Shown here piece after piece: positions 46,304 through 58,248 of a stretch of 64,000 nucleotides of DNA. The position numbers and the translations under genes were made by a program. Origin of the DNA: Corythoichthys intestinalis. Taxonomy: Eukaryota > Chordata > Actinopteri > Syngnathiformes > Syngnathidae. Below the pieces are notes generated by a model. The model was not told the origin of the DNA. It made no database searches and saw nothing but the letters and a program-made list of their open reading frames with translations. The DNA is taken from assembly GCF_030265065.1 (NCBI RefSeq), contig NC_080402.1, forward strand, positions 53,441,001 to 53,505,000, in the 5' to 3' direction. Position 1 is the stretch's first letter. Each line of letters opens with the position of its first letter.

Positions 46304-48568
46304 CAGGCATGAAAATCTCTCACCTTTCGGCGAAATTCGCCGTTTTGAAGTCAAAAAGGGCGACCTACGTGAATTGCGTAGATCCGAGGAGAAATTCTTT
46401 TTTTTTTTAGGGGGGGGGTCGGGAGGTTTTATTTAATTATTATTATTATCATCATGTAATTAACTTAGTACGTAAACTGAGCACTTAAGAACACCGTCAG
46501 CAAATCCTTCTAGATGCTTCGCTGACGAGAAACAATCATCGGCCCAAGCTGCGTTCCATTATTCCAAACGCGCGCACTCCTTACTGTACATGGAGTGCTC
46601 GGAGAGCCTTTGGTTGCACTGCAAAGCTGCGAAAACAAAAAGCAGGCCTTATCCACACCTGGGCAGACCAGAGCGCAGCATACACACTTGCCTGTATTTG
46701 CCAGCAGATTGAATTTGGTGAGTAATGGTTTCAATCGTTTTCACATTTTGCGATATAACAAAGTTACTGCCATTCGTTGCAGCTTGCGTTGAACACTGCC
46801 ACAGCTAGCCAAATCTCCCATGAAAAAAAATAGCTCCCGTTAAATTGGCGTCAAGCTTGTGTATTTAGCGGTAATATAAACGAAGAAACACACTGTTGAG
46901 TCAAATTAAGCGGCATGCTCTCGGATGGAGGGGGCGCCTCGCATCGCTCCCGTCGTCCGCCTGAGACGCGTTATTTTCGCCTGGGACTTGAGCTGACGGC
47001 CGGTGTCGGCACAACACCAGACCGACGAGTGGTGGGAATGACTCTTGCGTCTTAAAGCTTTTCAGCAGAAATACAGGGATCCCTCGTTTTTCGCGGTTAA
47101 TGGGGACCAGAACCCGCCGCAATAAGTGAAAACCGCGAAGTAGCGCCCCCCACCCATTTTTATGTGCGTGTTCAATGTATTTATTCAGATTTTACATTGG
47201 AAAAAAGATACATATATATATGACATGTTTTTTTCACTTTTTTCCACCAAAGTATCATTTATAAATGGTTGTCAAGCAATTCAAAATGTAAGAATTATGA
47301 TAAGTTTTAAACATGTTACTGTCCCACCGAATTATTTTTAAACAAGAATAAAGTAGTAAGAAAATGCTTGGCTTTATTAAATGCTTCATAGTGAGTCTAC
47401 TCAAACCCTCTCAGGCTTTGTTAAACAGTGATTGACACATGTGCAAAGTTTTTCTTTTTATTCTATTCTATTATTATATCTTTTATTTTCTTATTTGATT
47501 GAATAATAAAGACACAAATGTCCTAGCCAAAATGTGGCCCAAACGCAAAACAACATTACTTCAATGGAAAAATTTGTTTCAATCAAGAAAAATAGTTTTC
47601 AAATGCTTTTTTTGTCTCAAATTTATTTTTGCAATCAAAAACAATGTTTTTATTGAAGTGACTTTTTGGGGATTAAAAGTATATACTGTATTTTGATTGA
47701 AGCAACTTTGTTTTTGATAGAAGTAACTTTGTTTTTTGATTGAATAATAAAAACACAAATCTACCTCCATCGTTATTGAGAGAGAAAGAAATTAAGAAAG
47801 CTTTAAAACTAAAAGCCACCGGGGAGTCTGTTTTTTGTTTGTTTTTTTTAATATTTATATTTCATTACATAGACATGCCTCGTAGGGAAGGGAGATTGAG
47901 GGATTAAAAAAAAGGAGTTAGATGAGGCTGCTAAAGGCAGTGAATACCTCATCAGCTGGGTGAATAGCAGACCTGGTAAGAACAAGTTTGCAAGGATAGT
48001 CGGGTATTAAATACAGTTATAAACACAATTACAATGTTATTTTTCTATAAGATTTTATGTCATTGCTTTATTAATCATTAGGTGCTAGAGTTGTTAAGTA
48101 TGGATAATAATGAAATAATAGTTTTAAGAAAACTGTGCTGTTGGTGGCTCAGTGACGATCTGATGTGGTTTGTTCTCAGATGAACAAGTTGAGGAAGGAA
48201 GTTTTGATGCAGAGGTTGAAGGAAGAAAATAGGCAGACTGACCGAGTCACAGCCAGAAAGTGTTGATGACAGTTTTGATTTCTATTCACTGTTGCCCCCT
48301 CCCAATTAAAGTATGTCACAGTCGCAGCCAATTATTATCTAAAGCTGGTTAAAATTGAAGTTAAGTTGTTTTAAGGTGTATTAAATACTTGTTCATGTGC
48401 CCCTTTTGATCTACGAGCACCCGCCCCTCCACCGGTCCCTGCACGGCCCTGCTGAAACACAGTGTGGGTCGACAGAGCTCAATATTTTGTTGGGGTGTAC
48501 AGTGTACTGAAACATATTTCCTCCACACCCTTCTCACCTTTTTAACCCCTGACCCATTTTCATGCCTG
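46304..48568. mobile_element. Second element with CAGGCATGAAAATC ends and 6-bp duplication
   Basis: Begins CAGGCATGAAAATCTCTCAC, ends CCCATTTTCATGCCTG, and is flanked by TATAAT on both sides (46298-46303, 48569-48574). Unit B (about 28570-28585) has continuous sequence there, an empty site. The edges match 22010-24119, but the interiors differ by later insertions, including a CAGGGATCCCTCGTTTTTCG hAT-type fragment from about 47073 and TTGATTGAAG-type repeat at 47480-47770. No transposase is recognised. Confidence 0.75.
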
Positions 48569-48574
48569 TATAAT

Positions 48575-49894
48575 ACAGCAAACGCCCACGTACTACTTCA
48601 CCTTTGGTTGCTGATTTTGTTTGGCTGCCCACAAAGCCGACCTATAAATCATAAATTCTCACTTAACCCTTTAATGCATAAATGATGGCTTTTTTTTATT
48701 TTTTATTTTAATTCTTGAACATGATCATCATCATTTTACTTATTGGCTGCCATTAATAATGCCAGACGTCTAATCCATTTGACTGGGAGGGGCGAATGAA
48801 CAAATGTTCATGATGAACATTGAAAGATGATGTGTGGTTTGTTACACATCACCACCAATTAAGTTCATACCAGTGTGCGGCACTGCAGCAGATCACATCA
48901 GATATTTAATTTATCCGATATCTTGACAAACGTAAGACTTATCAAAATGCGCCTAAGGTGTTAAAAATAGGAATTGTACTTATTTGCAGGAACTCAGAGA
49001 GCCATATACTTCCTCGGGTGTATGGAGATAGATTTGTGTCTTTATAAATCAATCAAAAATAAAGCTGCTATAATTAAGAAAAAAAAAAAAAAGAAAAAAA
49101 AAACGACTTCATTTAAAAAATGTGTTTGAATGGAAAAATACATTTGAAACTCAATGTATTTGAAAACTATCTTTCTTTGATTGATTTTTTTTTTTTTTTT
49201 GATTGAAGTCTTTTTTTTTTGGATTGAAGTAATGTAGTTACGCTCGCGGGCCTTCCACTCCCCGCCAGGCGACACCCGGCCACCGCAGCCATTATCCTTG
49301 CTTAATCATGGTTTTATGGCTTACGCCATTGGTGGCGCCACAATATAATTCCTAAAAGGTATCAGATAATCGGATTTGGTATCAAATTGTGTTTGTAATT
49401 TTGTCATTTATACTGATTTGCACCCATGGGCGAGTGTGGTTAGCTGCACTAAGCCACACGGTTACTAACCCTCATATGCTATTATTTAGCCACAACTGTA
49501 TTCATTGTATTATTACTATTTGTCCTTCACACAGCTGCTGGAAACAGAAATGCTGTTTAATTCATCTGCAGGCGACCAGGAGAATGATGATTGTATGACA
49601 CTGTTCGGGTGTGCGCTGGTCCTTATGGGAAACGCAGTCGTCCTTAAGGCAGAACATTACCGCTTTTGTCCACCGGCATCGCTAAAATCGACCAAAACTG
49701 AAAAGCTACCAAGTGTTGCTTTAAGAAAGAATAATGATGATCTTAGTTATTAAAACCCAAGAAGTTTTTGACATTGGTATTTTTTTCCACGTGAAGTTTC
49801 AAATGATTTTTTTAAGCAAATAAACACTGGTATAACAGGTCATTAATCAATAAATACTGGTGCTGCAACGATTAATTGATTAACTTGAGTACAG
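48575..49894. other. 3' flank of unit C and repeats; no firm gene
   Basis: 48575-48830 matches the 3' flank of unit B. 49020-49240 is TTGATTGAAG-type repeat with A- and T-runs. An open frame at 49534-49753 follows CCTTCACACAG, an acceptor-like sequence, and reads LLETEMLFNSSAGDQENDD then LVLMGNAVVLKAEHYRFC. I do not recognise it and see no partner exon. Confidence 0.4.
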
Positions 49895-50530
49895 GTAGTC
49901 CCCGGGTTACGACGTACCCGACTTAGGTGATTTCGACTTTACGACGTCAAAGTCTCGTTCGCCATTCTGTCTCCAGTCGTGTTTTTTTTTTGTTTTGTTT
50001 TGTCGCATAAACAGTACCTAGTTCTTGCCATGCCTTCTTCTCCAGCAGCGTAGGTGCCATCCTGCAGTTCCTGACGGTGTCAGGTCCTACCCGCTGTCAT
50101 CTCCGGTTCTCATGTGTACGCCCGAAAAGTGCCCTTTTCGGCTTGGGAGAGTCATGACGCTCGCCCCAACCTCCGGTTCTTCCCTGGCCACCAACAATGC
50201 GCCCTTTTCGGACTTCCCACTTCCTTGTTCTCATGCTGCTGCCGCCATCGCTGCTGCTGCTGCATCTCCCCTGGCGCCGACTCCTCTTGCGAGTCCCGAT
50301 CCGTTTTTTTTTTTTAGTTCGGATGGCGGGCTCGCTCTAAGAGACACGTCCTGAGCGGCCATGATATCCCCCCTCTCTCGCCTTCCTACTCTTTCCACAG
50401 TGCCATTTTCTCTCAGCAAAGCGACTCACTCGCGAGTAAAGCCCGAATAGTTTTTTTTTTTTTTTTTTGTTAAAGCCCGAATAGTGATATAATATAACAG
50501 CATTTAACACAATTTGTTTAATTACAGTGA
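49895..50530. repeat. Repeat starting ACAGGTAGTCCCCGGGTTAC, CG-rich body
   Basis: The opening phrase is typical of a dispersed fish DNA-element end. The body (50030-50350) is CG- and CT-rich with a GCTGCTGCTG run, giving accidental open frames on both strands. No domain was recognised. Confidence 0.45.
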
Positions 50531-50666
50531 CATTGTAATGGTTTGTTTTGAAAGTGTTGCACGTGGTTTTATTGATTTGGGTGGATACACTGCCCTCTAG
50601 TGGCAACAGTGAATATGCCATAACTCTGCTAACATAGCTGAATCCAGCTGCTCACTGTTAAGACTA

Positions 50667-51135
50667 AAGATGCACCGATACCGATACTAGTATCGGCAGG
50701 GGGCGCCGATCCGGCCCGAAATGGTGGTATCGGCGAGTACCAACAAAGACGGCGCCGATACCATTTACCGGTCCATTATTATAACATATGACTGCAGCCT
50801 TTTTTCCTCCTGGCGCTCACTACACTCTGTCTCTGTGTTGTGTGATGACACGTAAACACCAAGCAGCTATCGCGATTGGCCTGCTCCAGACCAATGAGAG
50901 CAGGCCAATAGCCACTCCTGACCAATGACAAGGCCGCTTTTTCATATGGAGGAAAAACAAACCAGGAGAAATGGCGGCGGTCGGGAAATATTTCAAAATA
51001 GAAATCCTGTCAATTAAAATCAGTGGCTGCATGCAAGATTTGCGGCCTGAAAGTTTCGAGATGTGGAGTTAAATCGGCCAGTTTCAATACCTCGAACCTG
51101 ATAAAACATTTGAAGAAGAAACGTGAACGAACACA
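50667..51135 (+). mobile_element. hAT fragment with BED-finger transposase start
   Basis: Begins with ATGCACCGATACCGATACTA, a hAT-type end with inverted ATCGG motifs. At 51023-51130 it encodes VAACKICGLKVSRCGVKSA then NTSNLIKHLKKK, a BED-type zinc finger at the start of a hAT transposase. A stop follows soon after and no catalytic core is present. Confidence 0.7.
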
Positions 51136-51296
51136 ACAAGTTTGAGCCTGCAAGAGCAGGACTGCTATCCAGAGGAAGGGCGCTGGACTGGAGCAACGAT
51201 CTCTGGTCAGTTCACTACGTCTACTTTACTTTCATTGTCTTTTACTGAAAGAAGTGCGGCAGTAATTTGGGAACTGTTTCCAAGGTAGGGTAAGGG

Positions 51297-51298
<2 letters not shown>

Positions 51299-51338
<40 letters not shown>

Positions 51339-51339
51339 A
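51299..51339. repeat. Homopolymer C run followed by A run
   Basis: About thirty consecutive C followed by about eleven A. Exact length is uncertain in any assembly. Confidence 0.8.
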
Positions 51340-51391
51340 GCAGGGCTAATAGAGAGACGGGATGCTGTGGTCAATTATTATTACTTATAAT

Positions 51392-51794
51392 TGTTAGCGT
51401 CCGCAAATGCGGAAACAAGGTTGGACCTCGAACTAGAAAACAAGTGGGGGATACGTACAAGGGTTTAATGATTGCAAACAAAAAAATAACACGCGATCGT
51501 GGGATAGTAGAAATAACAAAAGGAGTCAGCAGGTCAATGGAGCTCAATACTACAAACTCGAAGGTTAACTACCAAAATCAAAACACTCAAATACCTGCAG
51601 GGGCGTAACAAGCAAATGTAGCGAGACTATAGTGCGAGATGTCAAATGGCGATCAGCAAGGCAAATATCTCGGCAGCCTTCTCTGAGCTCACCCGTGCTT
51701 AAATGTTGCGTTGATGAGCCTGCATTGGATTCAGGTGCGCCCCCACTACCAGCCCAGCAGCAAAACACAATCTAACCAGCAGCAGAATGTGACA
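51392..51794. mobile_element. Solo LTR, Gypsy-like (fossil)
   Basis: Begins TGTTAGCGTC, ends GAATGTGACA and is flanked by a perfect 5-bp duplication ATAAT (51387-51391, 51795-51799). Its start and layout resemble the LTRs of the Gypsy element at 57892-62151 but the sequence differs, so it belongs to another family. No internal region remains. It is a fossil of moderate age. Confidence 0.7.
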
Positions 51795-52423
51795 ATAATT
51801 TCATGAAAGTTGCACTGTTTGGCCTTTGAGAGGTTTAAAAAAGTTTATTCAGTTCATTCAGAGTTTATTATTATGAATTTATTTTTACTTTCTTACTGTT
51901 GGGCTAGTATTATACATGTTTTATTAACCCTTGTGTTAGCAAAAAAATTATATTACGCATCATACAAATTTTACAAAAATTGTAAAAGTATTTAAAGTGT
52001 GATAACTAAGTTATTTCTGAATATTTTTTTACTTTCAATTACTCAAAATTTTCAGTGGCATCAGAGCTATCTATTCACATATAGTTTTTATTTTTTATTT
52101 GTACTTTTTTGCCCTCTTGACAATAAAACCAGTACTGTGCTACGACCAAAACTATGTTGGATATATTTGTATAAAACAAAATTGAATTGGAAAATTTCAT
52201 ATCACACAATTACAGCCTTGAAAAGGTCAAAGAGTTATAACAACAGAATTTTTTTTATCCATGCCCATTTTTGGCAATGTCCGTTTTTGTGTATAATACC
52301 CCTAAACATACAATTGTTTACAATAATTGTAAATGTTTTGAGGTGCAATAACTAAGCCATTTCTGAATATTTTTTTACATTCAACCACTCAAAATGATTC
52401 AGTGGCCTCAGAGCTATCCATAC

Positions 52424-54687
52424 CAGTGACGTGCGGTGAGGTTCATGGTTGGTGAGGCACTGACTCCTTTAGTGTCAGATTTCCAAATATATAAACCAAA
52501 AAGGGTAGCTTATTCAATTGGCTACTGGTTATTTCATATCTCATCAGCATTCTTCACAAAACACGCACACACGGTACATATTATCTATACGTAAAAGTAA
52601 GAAAATAACATGCATTTGCTCTACACCCTCAATGTGTTGGCCATCGCAATTCTATAATTCATGCAACACAAATGAGAGTAAAGAGTGGTGTACAAAACCA
52701 CAGAATTCAATTCTGACCTTTAGTGAAATATTCAGTTGTTTTTAAAACTTTTAATTCTGATACTTTAATCAATTTATTGCTGATTGCTAAACAAAAAGTG
52801 TGAAAATAAAAACAAAGAATATTTTATTAAAGGCCAAAATTTAGTTTTTAAATATTCTATTGTATTTTTCTTAGTCTAAGCTCTTTTTTATTTTTTATTT
52901 TTTTATTTTATTTTTTTATTTTTTTTTTATAAGATTGAAATGAAAACTGTTTGTGGTCTTGCGCCTGTCCTTCACCAGAAAAAAAACCGGCGTTACTTTG
53001 GAAGGGCATAGGTCTGGTCTCAACATTCGTAGGGACGAAATAACAGCATAACCTGCATGTAGGTACACTTTTTGCTGGGGACGGGACATTAATAAGACCA
53101 AACAGATTGGATGAAGGAGGCAAAGGGCCACATTTCTCATGTATATGAACCTAATTAATTAATAGGAAAAATGATCAATGCAAAATATATCCTTATCTAC
53201 TGATAATAACTTTTACCTGCATTGGTTCAGATGATACACTGTTCGATTCAAACCTTTGTTTTCAAAAAATACTAAAGAAACATTTTGAAAACTTCCTGAA
53301 CAAATGTCTGGTTTTTATTAGCAAACATAAACATAATGAAAATAATTCACTTAATAATGGTAGGGTCAGTTCTATCCTTACAACATATGGAACTATTGAA
53401 AGATCTAAATTCTTCATATAACTGAACATTATATCATGCAAAAAAGGTAAGGTTGCTTAAAAGTTGGTGGGGACAATTTTAGCATCCTGAAAAGTTGGTA
53501 GTGTTATGTCCCTGCCGTCCCTATGCAAACCTACGCCCTTTTTGTAAAAGTCCTCCTTATTTTCCTTTACTTTAAAAAATCTCTCCGCCTCAATGGAGAG
53601 GATTGCTTCAATTAGATCGTTCTGTGTTCTATTTGACAAACCAGAAAACACAGTGGATGTGTCCAAATGTTTAGCTAACCTTTCATCTTTCTCAGCAAAA
53701 CCATGTAATTGTTCTACATATATGACACGTTTAGAAGAGCTTACACGCTCATCGTTACCGCGAAATGTTAACTCCTGTTAAGCTAGGATGCAGGTTGCAC
53801 TAATGAGGTCTTTCAAACTCTTTCGGTTTTCCTTTACCTTAGAGTTCTGGATGCTACCGTTGAGCTTCCGCTGTTCGTCAAAGCCAAATCGATCCTTGAG
53901 CTTCCAAAAGTTTTTAAAGCAATCAGGCTTTGAATGTGAGTGGTCGAGCTCTCATGTTTGCTGAGGCTTCGTGGTAGTTTTTTAATGTCACAATATCTCG
54001 TGTTAGTCCAGACATTGACACAAGTTGAGAAGAAAAGGCAGGGAAAGCAGCAAAGGCGATTTTTCGAAGGACAGCCACATAGCCAGTCTTTTCGGGTGTA
54101 CCAGTCCGTTTAAAAAGCACAAGTTATCTTCTGTCCCGTAGTTTGAAGCAAACCTTTTAGCTCCGGTGTTGTGTTAATCGCGTCCACTTTTAACGGAAAG
54201 TCCAGTTTCGCGTACGCCCCCTTTCAGTGCGGCAGAGTACTATCTGCCGCAACCTGTGCCTTTTCACTGCGGTTTTATTTCCCATCAGCAAAACTAAATA
54301 TGTCACTGACAAACATTACACTTTAAGGGCTAAAGACATTAGCCAGACTGTGGAAAATCAGGTCAAATAAACGTATCTGGAAACATTATAATGGCGACAT
54401 ACAGATGTCAACCAGCACGCTCCAATTCCATGTATCAACCCAGTTTGTTATTGATTGCGCATTCAGAGGCGAGGCTTTACTCGTTGCTGCCGCACCTCTC
54501 GTTTCATTTCTTTATTTGAACAGGAAATAGGCAAATTCAGCGATTTTGACTATATAAAATGTTTGAAATGAGTCATACATACAGAGCAATGGACAAATAT
54601 TAATATAAATTTGATGCTATAATTATTTTTTTGTCATGATGACAGGTGAGGCTCTGCCTCACCTGTCATCATGACCGCACGTCACTG
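52424..54687 (-). mobile_element. hAT transposon with ZMYM1-like transposase, broken
   Basis: Ends CAGTGACGTGCGGTGAGG / CCGCACGTCACTG with a perfect 8-bp duplication ATCCATAC (52416-52423, 54688-54695). The minus strand (about 54120 down to 53457) carries transposase pieces: PDCFKNFWKLKDRFGFDEQR, SLKDLISATCILA, QELTFRGNDERVSSSKRVIY, then DTSTVFSGLSNRTQNDLIEA. The order matches hAT proteins annotated as zinc finger MYM-type 1-like. Stops break it and the C-terminal core is missing. Confidence 0.8.
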
Positions 54688-55035
54688 ATCCATACATATA
54701 AGGTTTTTATTTTTTTATTCGTATTTTTTGCCCTCTATTGACAATAAAAGCAGTACTGTGCTACGACCAAAACTAACTATGTTGGATATATATGTATAAA
54801 AGAAAATTGAACTGGAAAATTTCATGTCACACAATTAGAGCCTTGAAAAGGTCAAAGAGTTATAAAAACAGAATTTTTTTTAATCCATGCCCATTTTTGG
54901 CAATGGCTGTTTTTGTGTACAATACCCCTAAACATACAATTGTTTACAATAATTGTAAATGTTTTGAGGTGCGATAACTAAGTCATTTCTGAATTACATT
55001 CAACCACTCAAAATGATTCAGTGGCCTCAGAGCTA

Positions 55036-56306
55036 CACTGTAAAAAATTTCAATGTAAAATAACGGTAAAGAGCTGGAAGCAAGGTTGCCATTTATATAC
55101 TGTTATTTTACAGTCTTGGTAATGTAAAAATGCTTCACAGTAATAGTCCGTTATCCAGAAAAACTGTTGATTGCTGTATTTATAGAAAATACAGTAAAAG
55201 TCTGTCAGCAGGATTGCCATTACCTGACTGTTATTTTACAGTCTTGGTAATGTAAAAATGTTTCACAGTAATAGTCCGTAATCCAGAAAAACGGTTGATT
55301 CCTGTATTTATAGAAAATACAGTAAAAGTCCGTCAGCAGGATTGCCATTACCAGACTTATTTTACACTCTAGGTAATGTAAAAATATTTAACAGTAGTAG
55401 TCTAATCCAGGAAAAACTGGATATTCCTCTATTACCAGAATTCACAGTAAAGAGCAGGCAACTGAGAAGCTGCAGTATGCTGCGTTTTTAAGGATATATT
55501 GTGTTTCAACAGTATTTGGGAAAATTACAGTCTATGAATGCCTACATTTCCGTCTAGTACAGAAAAAAATGCTGATGTCAGGTGCGAAACAGAACAGGTT
55601 TTATTTCATCGCGTTGGCAGGCAGTGAAAACGTACAGGAACTAGAGAGATGGTGCAGTCGGGTCTTGTAGGTCAGGCTGAGCAGGCTGAAGATCTGCCGT
55701 AATCAGGTCAAGCAGGACAGGTTGAGCTCAATGGAGTGTTGGCATAGTCTGGTCAAGCAGGACAGGCTGAGCAAGTTGATTGGGCTGGAACTCTGGCGTA
55801 GTCGGGTCAGAACTTTAGTTTAATATACAATAATTTAGGTAATATGAGTAAGAATTAACTCACCGTTTATAAACTGGTACACATAAATCCCAATATAAGT
55901 TAAGAACAAGCACTGAAGAGCAGCAAATGTCATCTAAAGTCATCCTCTGAAGAGTCTCCAACATCCAAATTATAGCTAATTATGTCCTCCAAGATTTTAT
56001 GGCAAATTATTTGTGGTGTCTAGTTATTTTAATTTAAATTGGCAAAAAACATAGTCTATATTGCCACAATGTAAAAGATGTCAGATTTCTGACCATGCTC
56101 CAAATTTCCAGTCAAAACTCAGTTTCCAAAAAATACGGTAGTGTCATGTAATTGAAACATTAACGTACCGTTTACAGCATTTGTCTTGTTGCTTTAATGC
56201 TGGTAACCCACAATGCATTGCTAACTGCAGTAATAAACTGTTTAACACAAAAACGGTATTTTAGTGTTCAAAATTGGCCGTAAATTTACAGCAATTTTTT
56301 ACAGTG
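55036..56306. mobile_element. TA-flanked MITE with internal tandem repeats
   Basis: Ends CACTGTAAAAAATT / AATTTTTTACAGTG are flanked by TA, and the target (GAGCTATCCATAC) is intact in the sister repeat units. The left third holds about three tandem copies of a roughly 125-bp unit with ACAGTCTTGGTAATGTAAAA. This is a mariner-type MITE by target choice; no transposase. Confidence 0.75.
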
Positions 56307-56430
56307 TATCCATACATATATAGTTTTTATTTTTCTATTTGTATGTTTTGCCCTCTATGGACAATAAAAGCTGTACTGTGCTATAACCAAAACAAACTAT
56401 GCTGCATACACACACATACACACATATATA

Positions 56431-56461
<31 letters not shown>

Positions 56462-56910
56462 ATATATGTGTATATATAAAACATGAATTTGAAAATTTCA
56501 TATCACACAATTAGAGCCTTGAAAAGGTCAACGAGTTATTACATTTTTTTTTATGCACGCCTATTTTTGGCGATGGCCATTTTTCTGTATAATACCCCTA
56601 AACACGCAATTTTTACAATAATTGTAAATGTTTTGAGGTGTGATAACTAAGTCATTTATGATTTTTTTTTTTACTTTCAACCACTCAAAATGTTCACTGG
56701 AGCTATCCATACACTATAACCTTGAAAAGGAAAGTCAACAACTGTGAAGAATTTATAACAGAATTTATATAAAGCAATCAGTGAGTCCCAGCACCACAAG
56801 CAATCCCACGCTGTGTTCACGCGTGTCCCCCTCCAGCTTTGATGCGTAGGAGGTTCGAGCGTCACAGAGGGGCCAAATCTTAAGCAAAACTGCAGGCTGT
56901 ACATGTTCAT

Positions 56911-57886
56911 GTTCTCTTGTCCCCGGGCCCCTGCAAGTCTGTTGACAGCCCTGTAACTTAGTTAATCAAACTTAACTCCGAGGCTTTCAGTGTGGGCAAA
57001 AAGTGGAGATTCGAGGTGTTCCGTGGTACAAAGGTTTGTCCAAGTGAGTCGTGTGTCTCCATATGAGTTGCGTAAGCATCTGCTGGATGCTTAAGGTGTA
57101 AGTGATGCTGCAGGTGACATCAAAGACCAAAGACACGGTCTTAACACGTCATGCTCTTTGATCTCGATTTTGACTTTAACCCCACCTCCTTTGGACCTCT
57201 GGAATGTAATGGGAGCACTTGTAGCCATTTTCTCCTTCTCCCAAATTAATTTTACGAAGTAAATAAGTTTCAAATATTTTACAGTAACAATAACCTCTTT
57301 TGTATGGAACCACAAAAGGGTCAAAATTGCAAATCCAAATAAAACCATTTTGAAATAAATAGACAAGTTTCCGAGGTACAGGATAAAAAACGATTTTTGT
57401 AGGTAGTAATTATGATCCATATAAATTGTATAGATTATACTAAAAGTATTTAGGAAAGCAAGTGAACTGTATTTTGACAAATAACCGACAAATTGTGTAA
57501 TATGGCCCTTAAATTGTAAAATAAGGTGATATAAAAAAAAAAAAAAAGATTTTATTATTTTAAGATAAAAGCATTTTTCACAAGTAATTATTTTTAATTT
57601 CATAATACCCTTTTTCCACAATAGCCCTTTTATTTCATCATGTCATTTTTCAGGACAATGATATTTTCGAGATAAAAAACGTTTTTCACAAATTTTTTTA
57701 CAGTGTCTTTTTCCACAATGGCATTTAGATTTCATAATGTCGTTCTTAGTTTTATGATAAATTTAGATTGTTATCATTAGTATTTTTAAAAAATAAATCG
57801 ATTCTGACCTCACACCTTAACTCGTTGGCAGCTTTTGATGGCAATAGACGCTCCGTCCATATTAACCGTTGAAATAGATTAGACCT
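56911..57886. repeat. Segmental duplication, copy 2 (partner 35908-36850)
   Basis: Matches copy 1 throughout, including the minus-strand phrase MATSAPITFQRSKGGG. It ends exactly at the Gypsy insertion site, and the matching flank continues at 62152. Confidence 0.75.
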
Positions 57887-57891
57887 CTATT

Positions 57892-58248
57892 TGTTGGGGC
57901 AAACTTGGAAAAGTCGATGCGGACCAAAGTGCGACCAGGAAACGGAAGTGGAGTGAAGGGTTTTTATTAAACAATGGCTGTGGCTGCGTCTGTGGCTGCG
58001 GCTGCGAGGGCTTGGAGTGTGGGTGTCCTGATGGCAAAAACAAGATTAGTCAACAGTTCAATGAAAGATCGTCAAAAACTACAGACTAGTTGGCCGATGT
58101 ACCAATGGTCACTGACGGAATCATCTGGCACCTGCTTGCTGCCCAGGCAGCGCCTTATAAGCAGGGTTAATTGAGATGAGCTGCAGGTGCACTCCCAGGT
58201 CTGCCACACCCAGCCTGCCAAGGTTGAACTCATGCCACATAACAGGAG
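57892..58248 (-). repeat. Gypsy LTR, downstream copy
   Basis: Starts TGTTGGGGCAAACTTGG and aligns to 61725-62085 with few differences, mainly the length of a GGCTGTGGCTG-type stretch. Confidence 0.85.

Larger units (their letters stand above)
51925..56720. repeat. About 350-bp tandem repeat array split by two insertions
   Basis: Units run from about 51925 (partial), 52065-52423, 54688-55035 and 56307-56710, sharing TTTTGCCCTCT(A)TTGACAATAAA, CTTGAAAAGGTCAA(A/C)GAG and TAATACCCCTAAACA. The array is interrupted by elements at 52424-54687 and 55036-56306. A TA/GATA simple repeat sits in the last unit (about 56405-56480). Non-coding. Confidence 0.75.

Noticed and set aside
50025-50354. 109-codon + strand frame and opposing minus-strand frames in a CG-rich block
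   Set aside because: The frames arise from CT-rich and GCTGCTG sequence within a dispersed repeat; no recognised domain.
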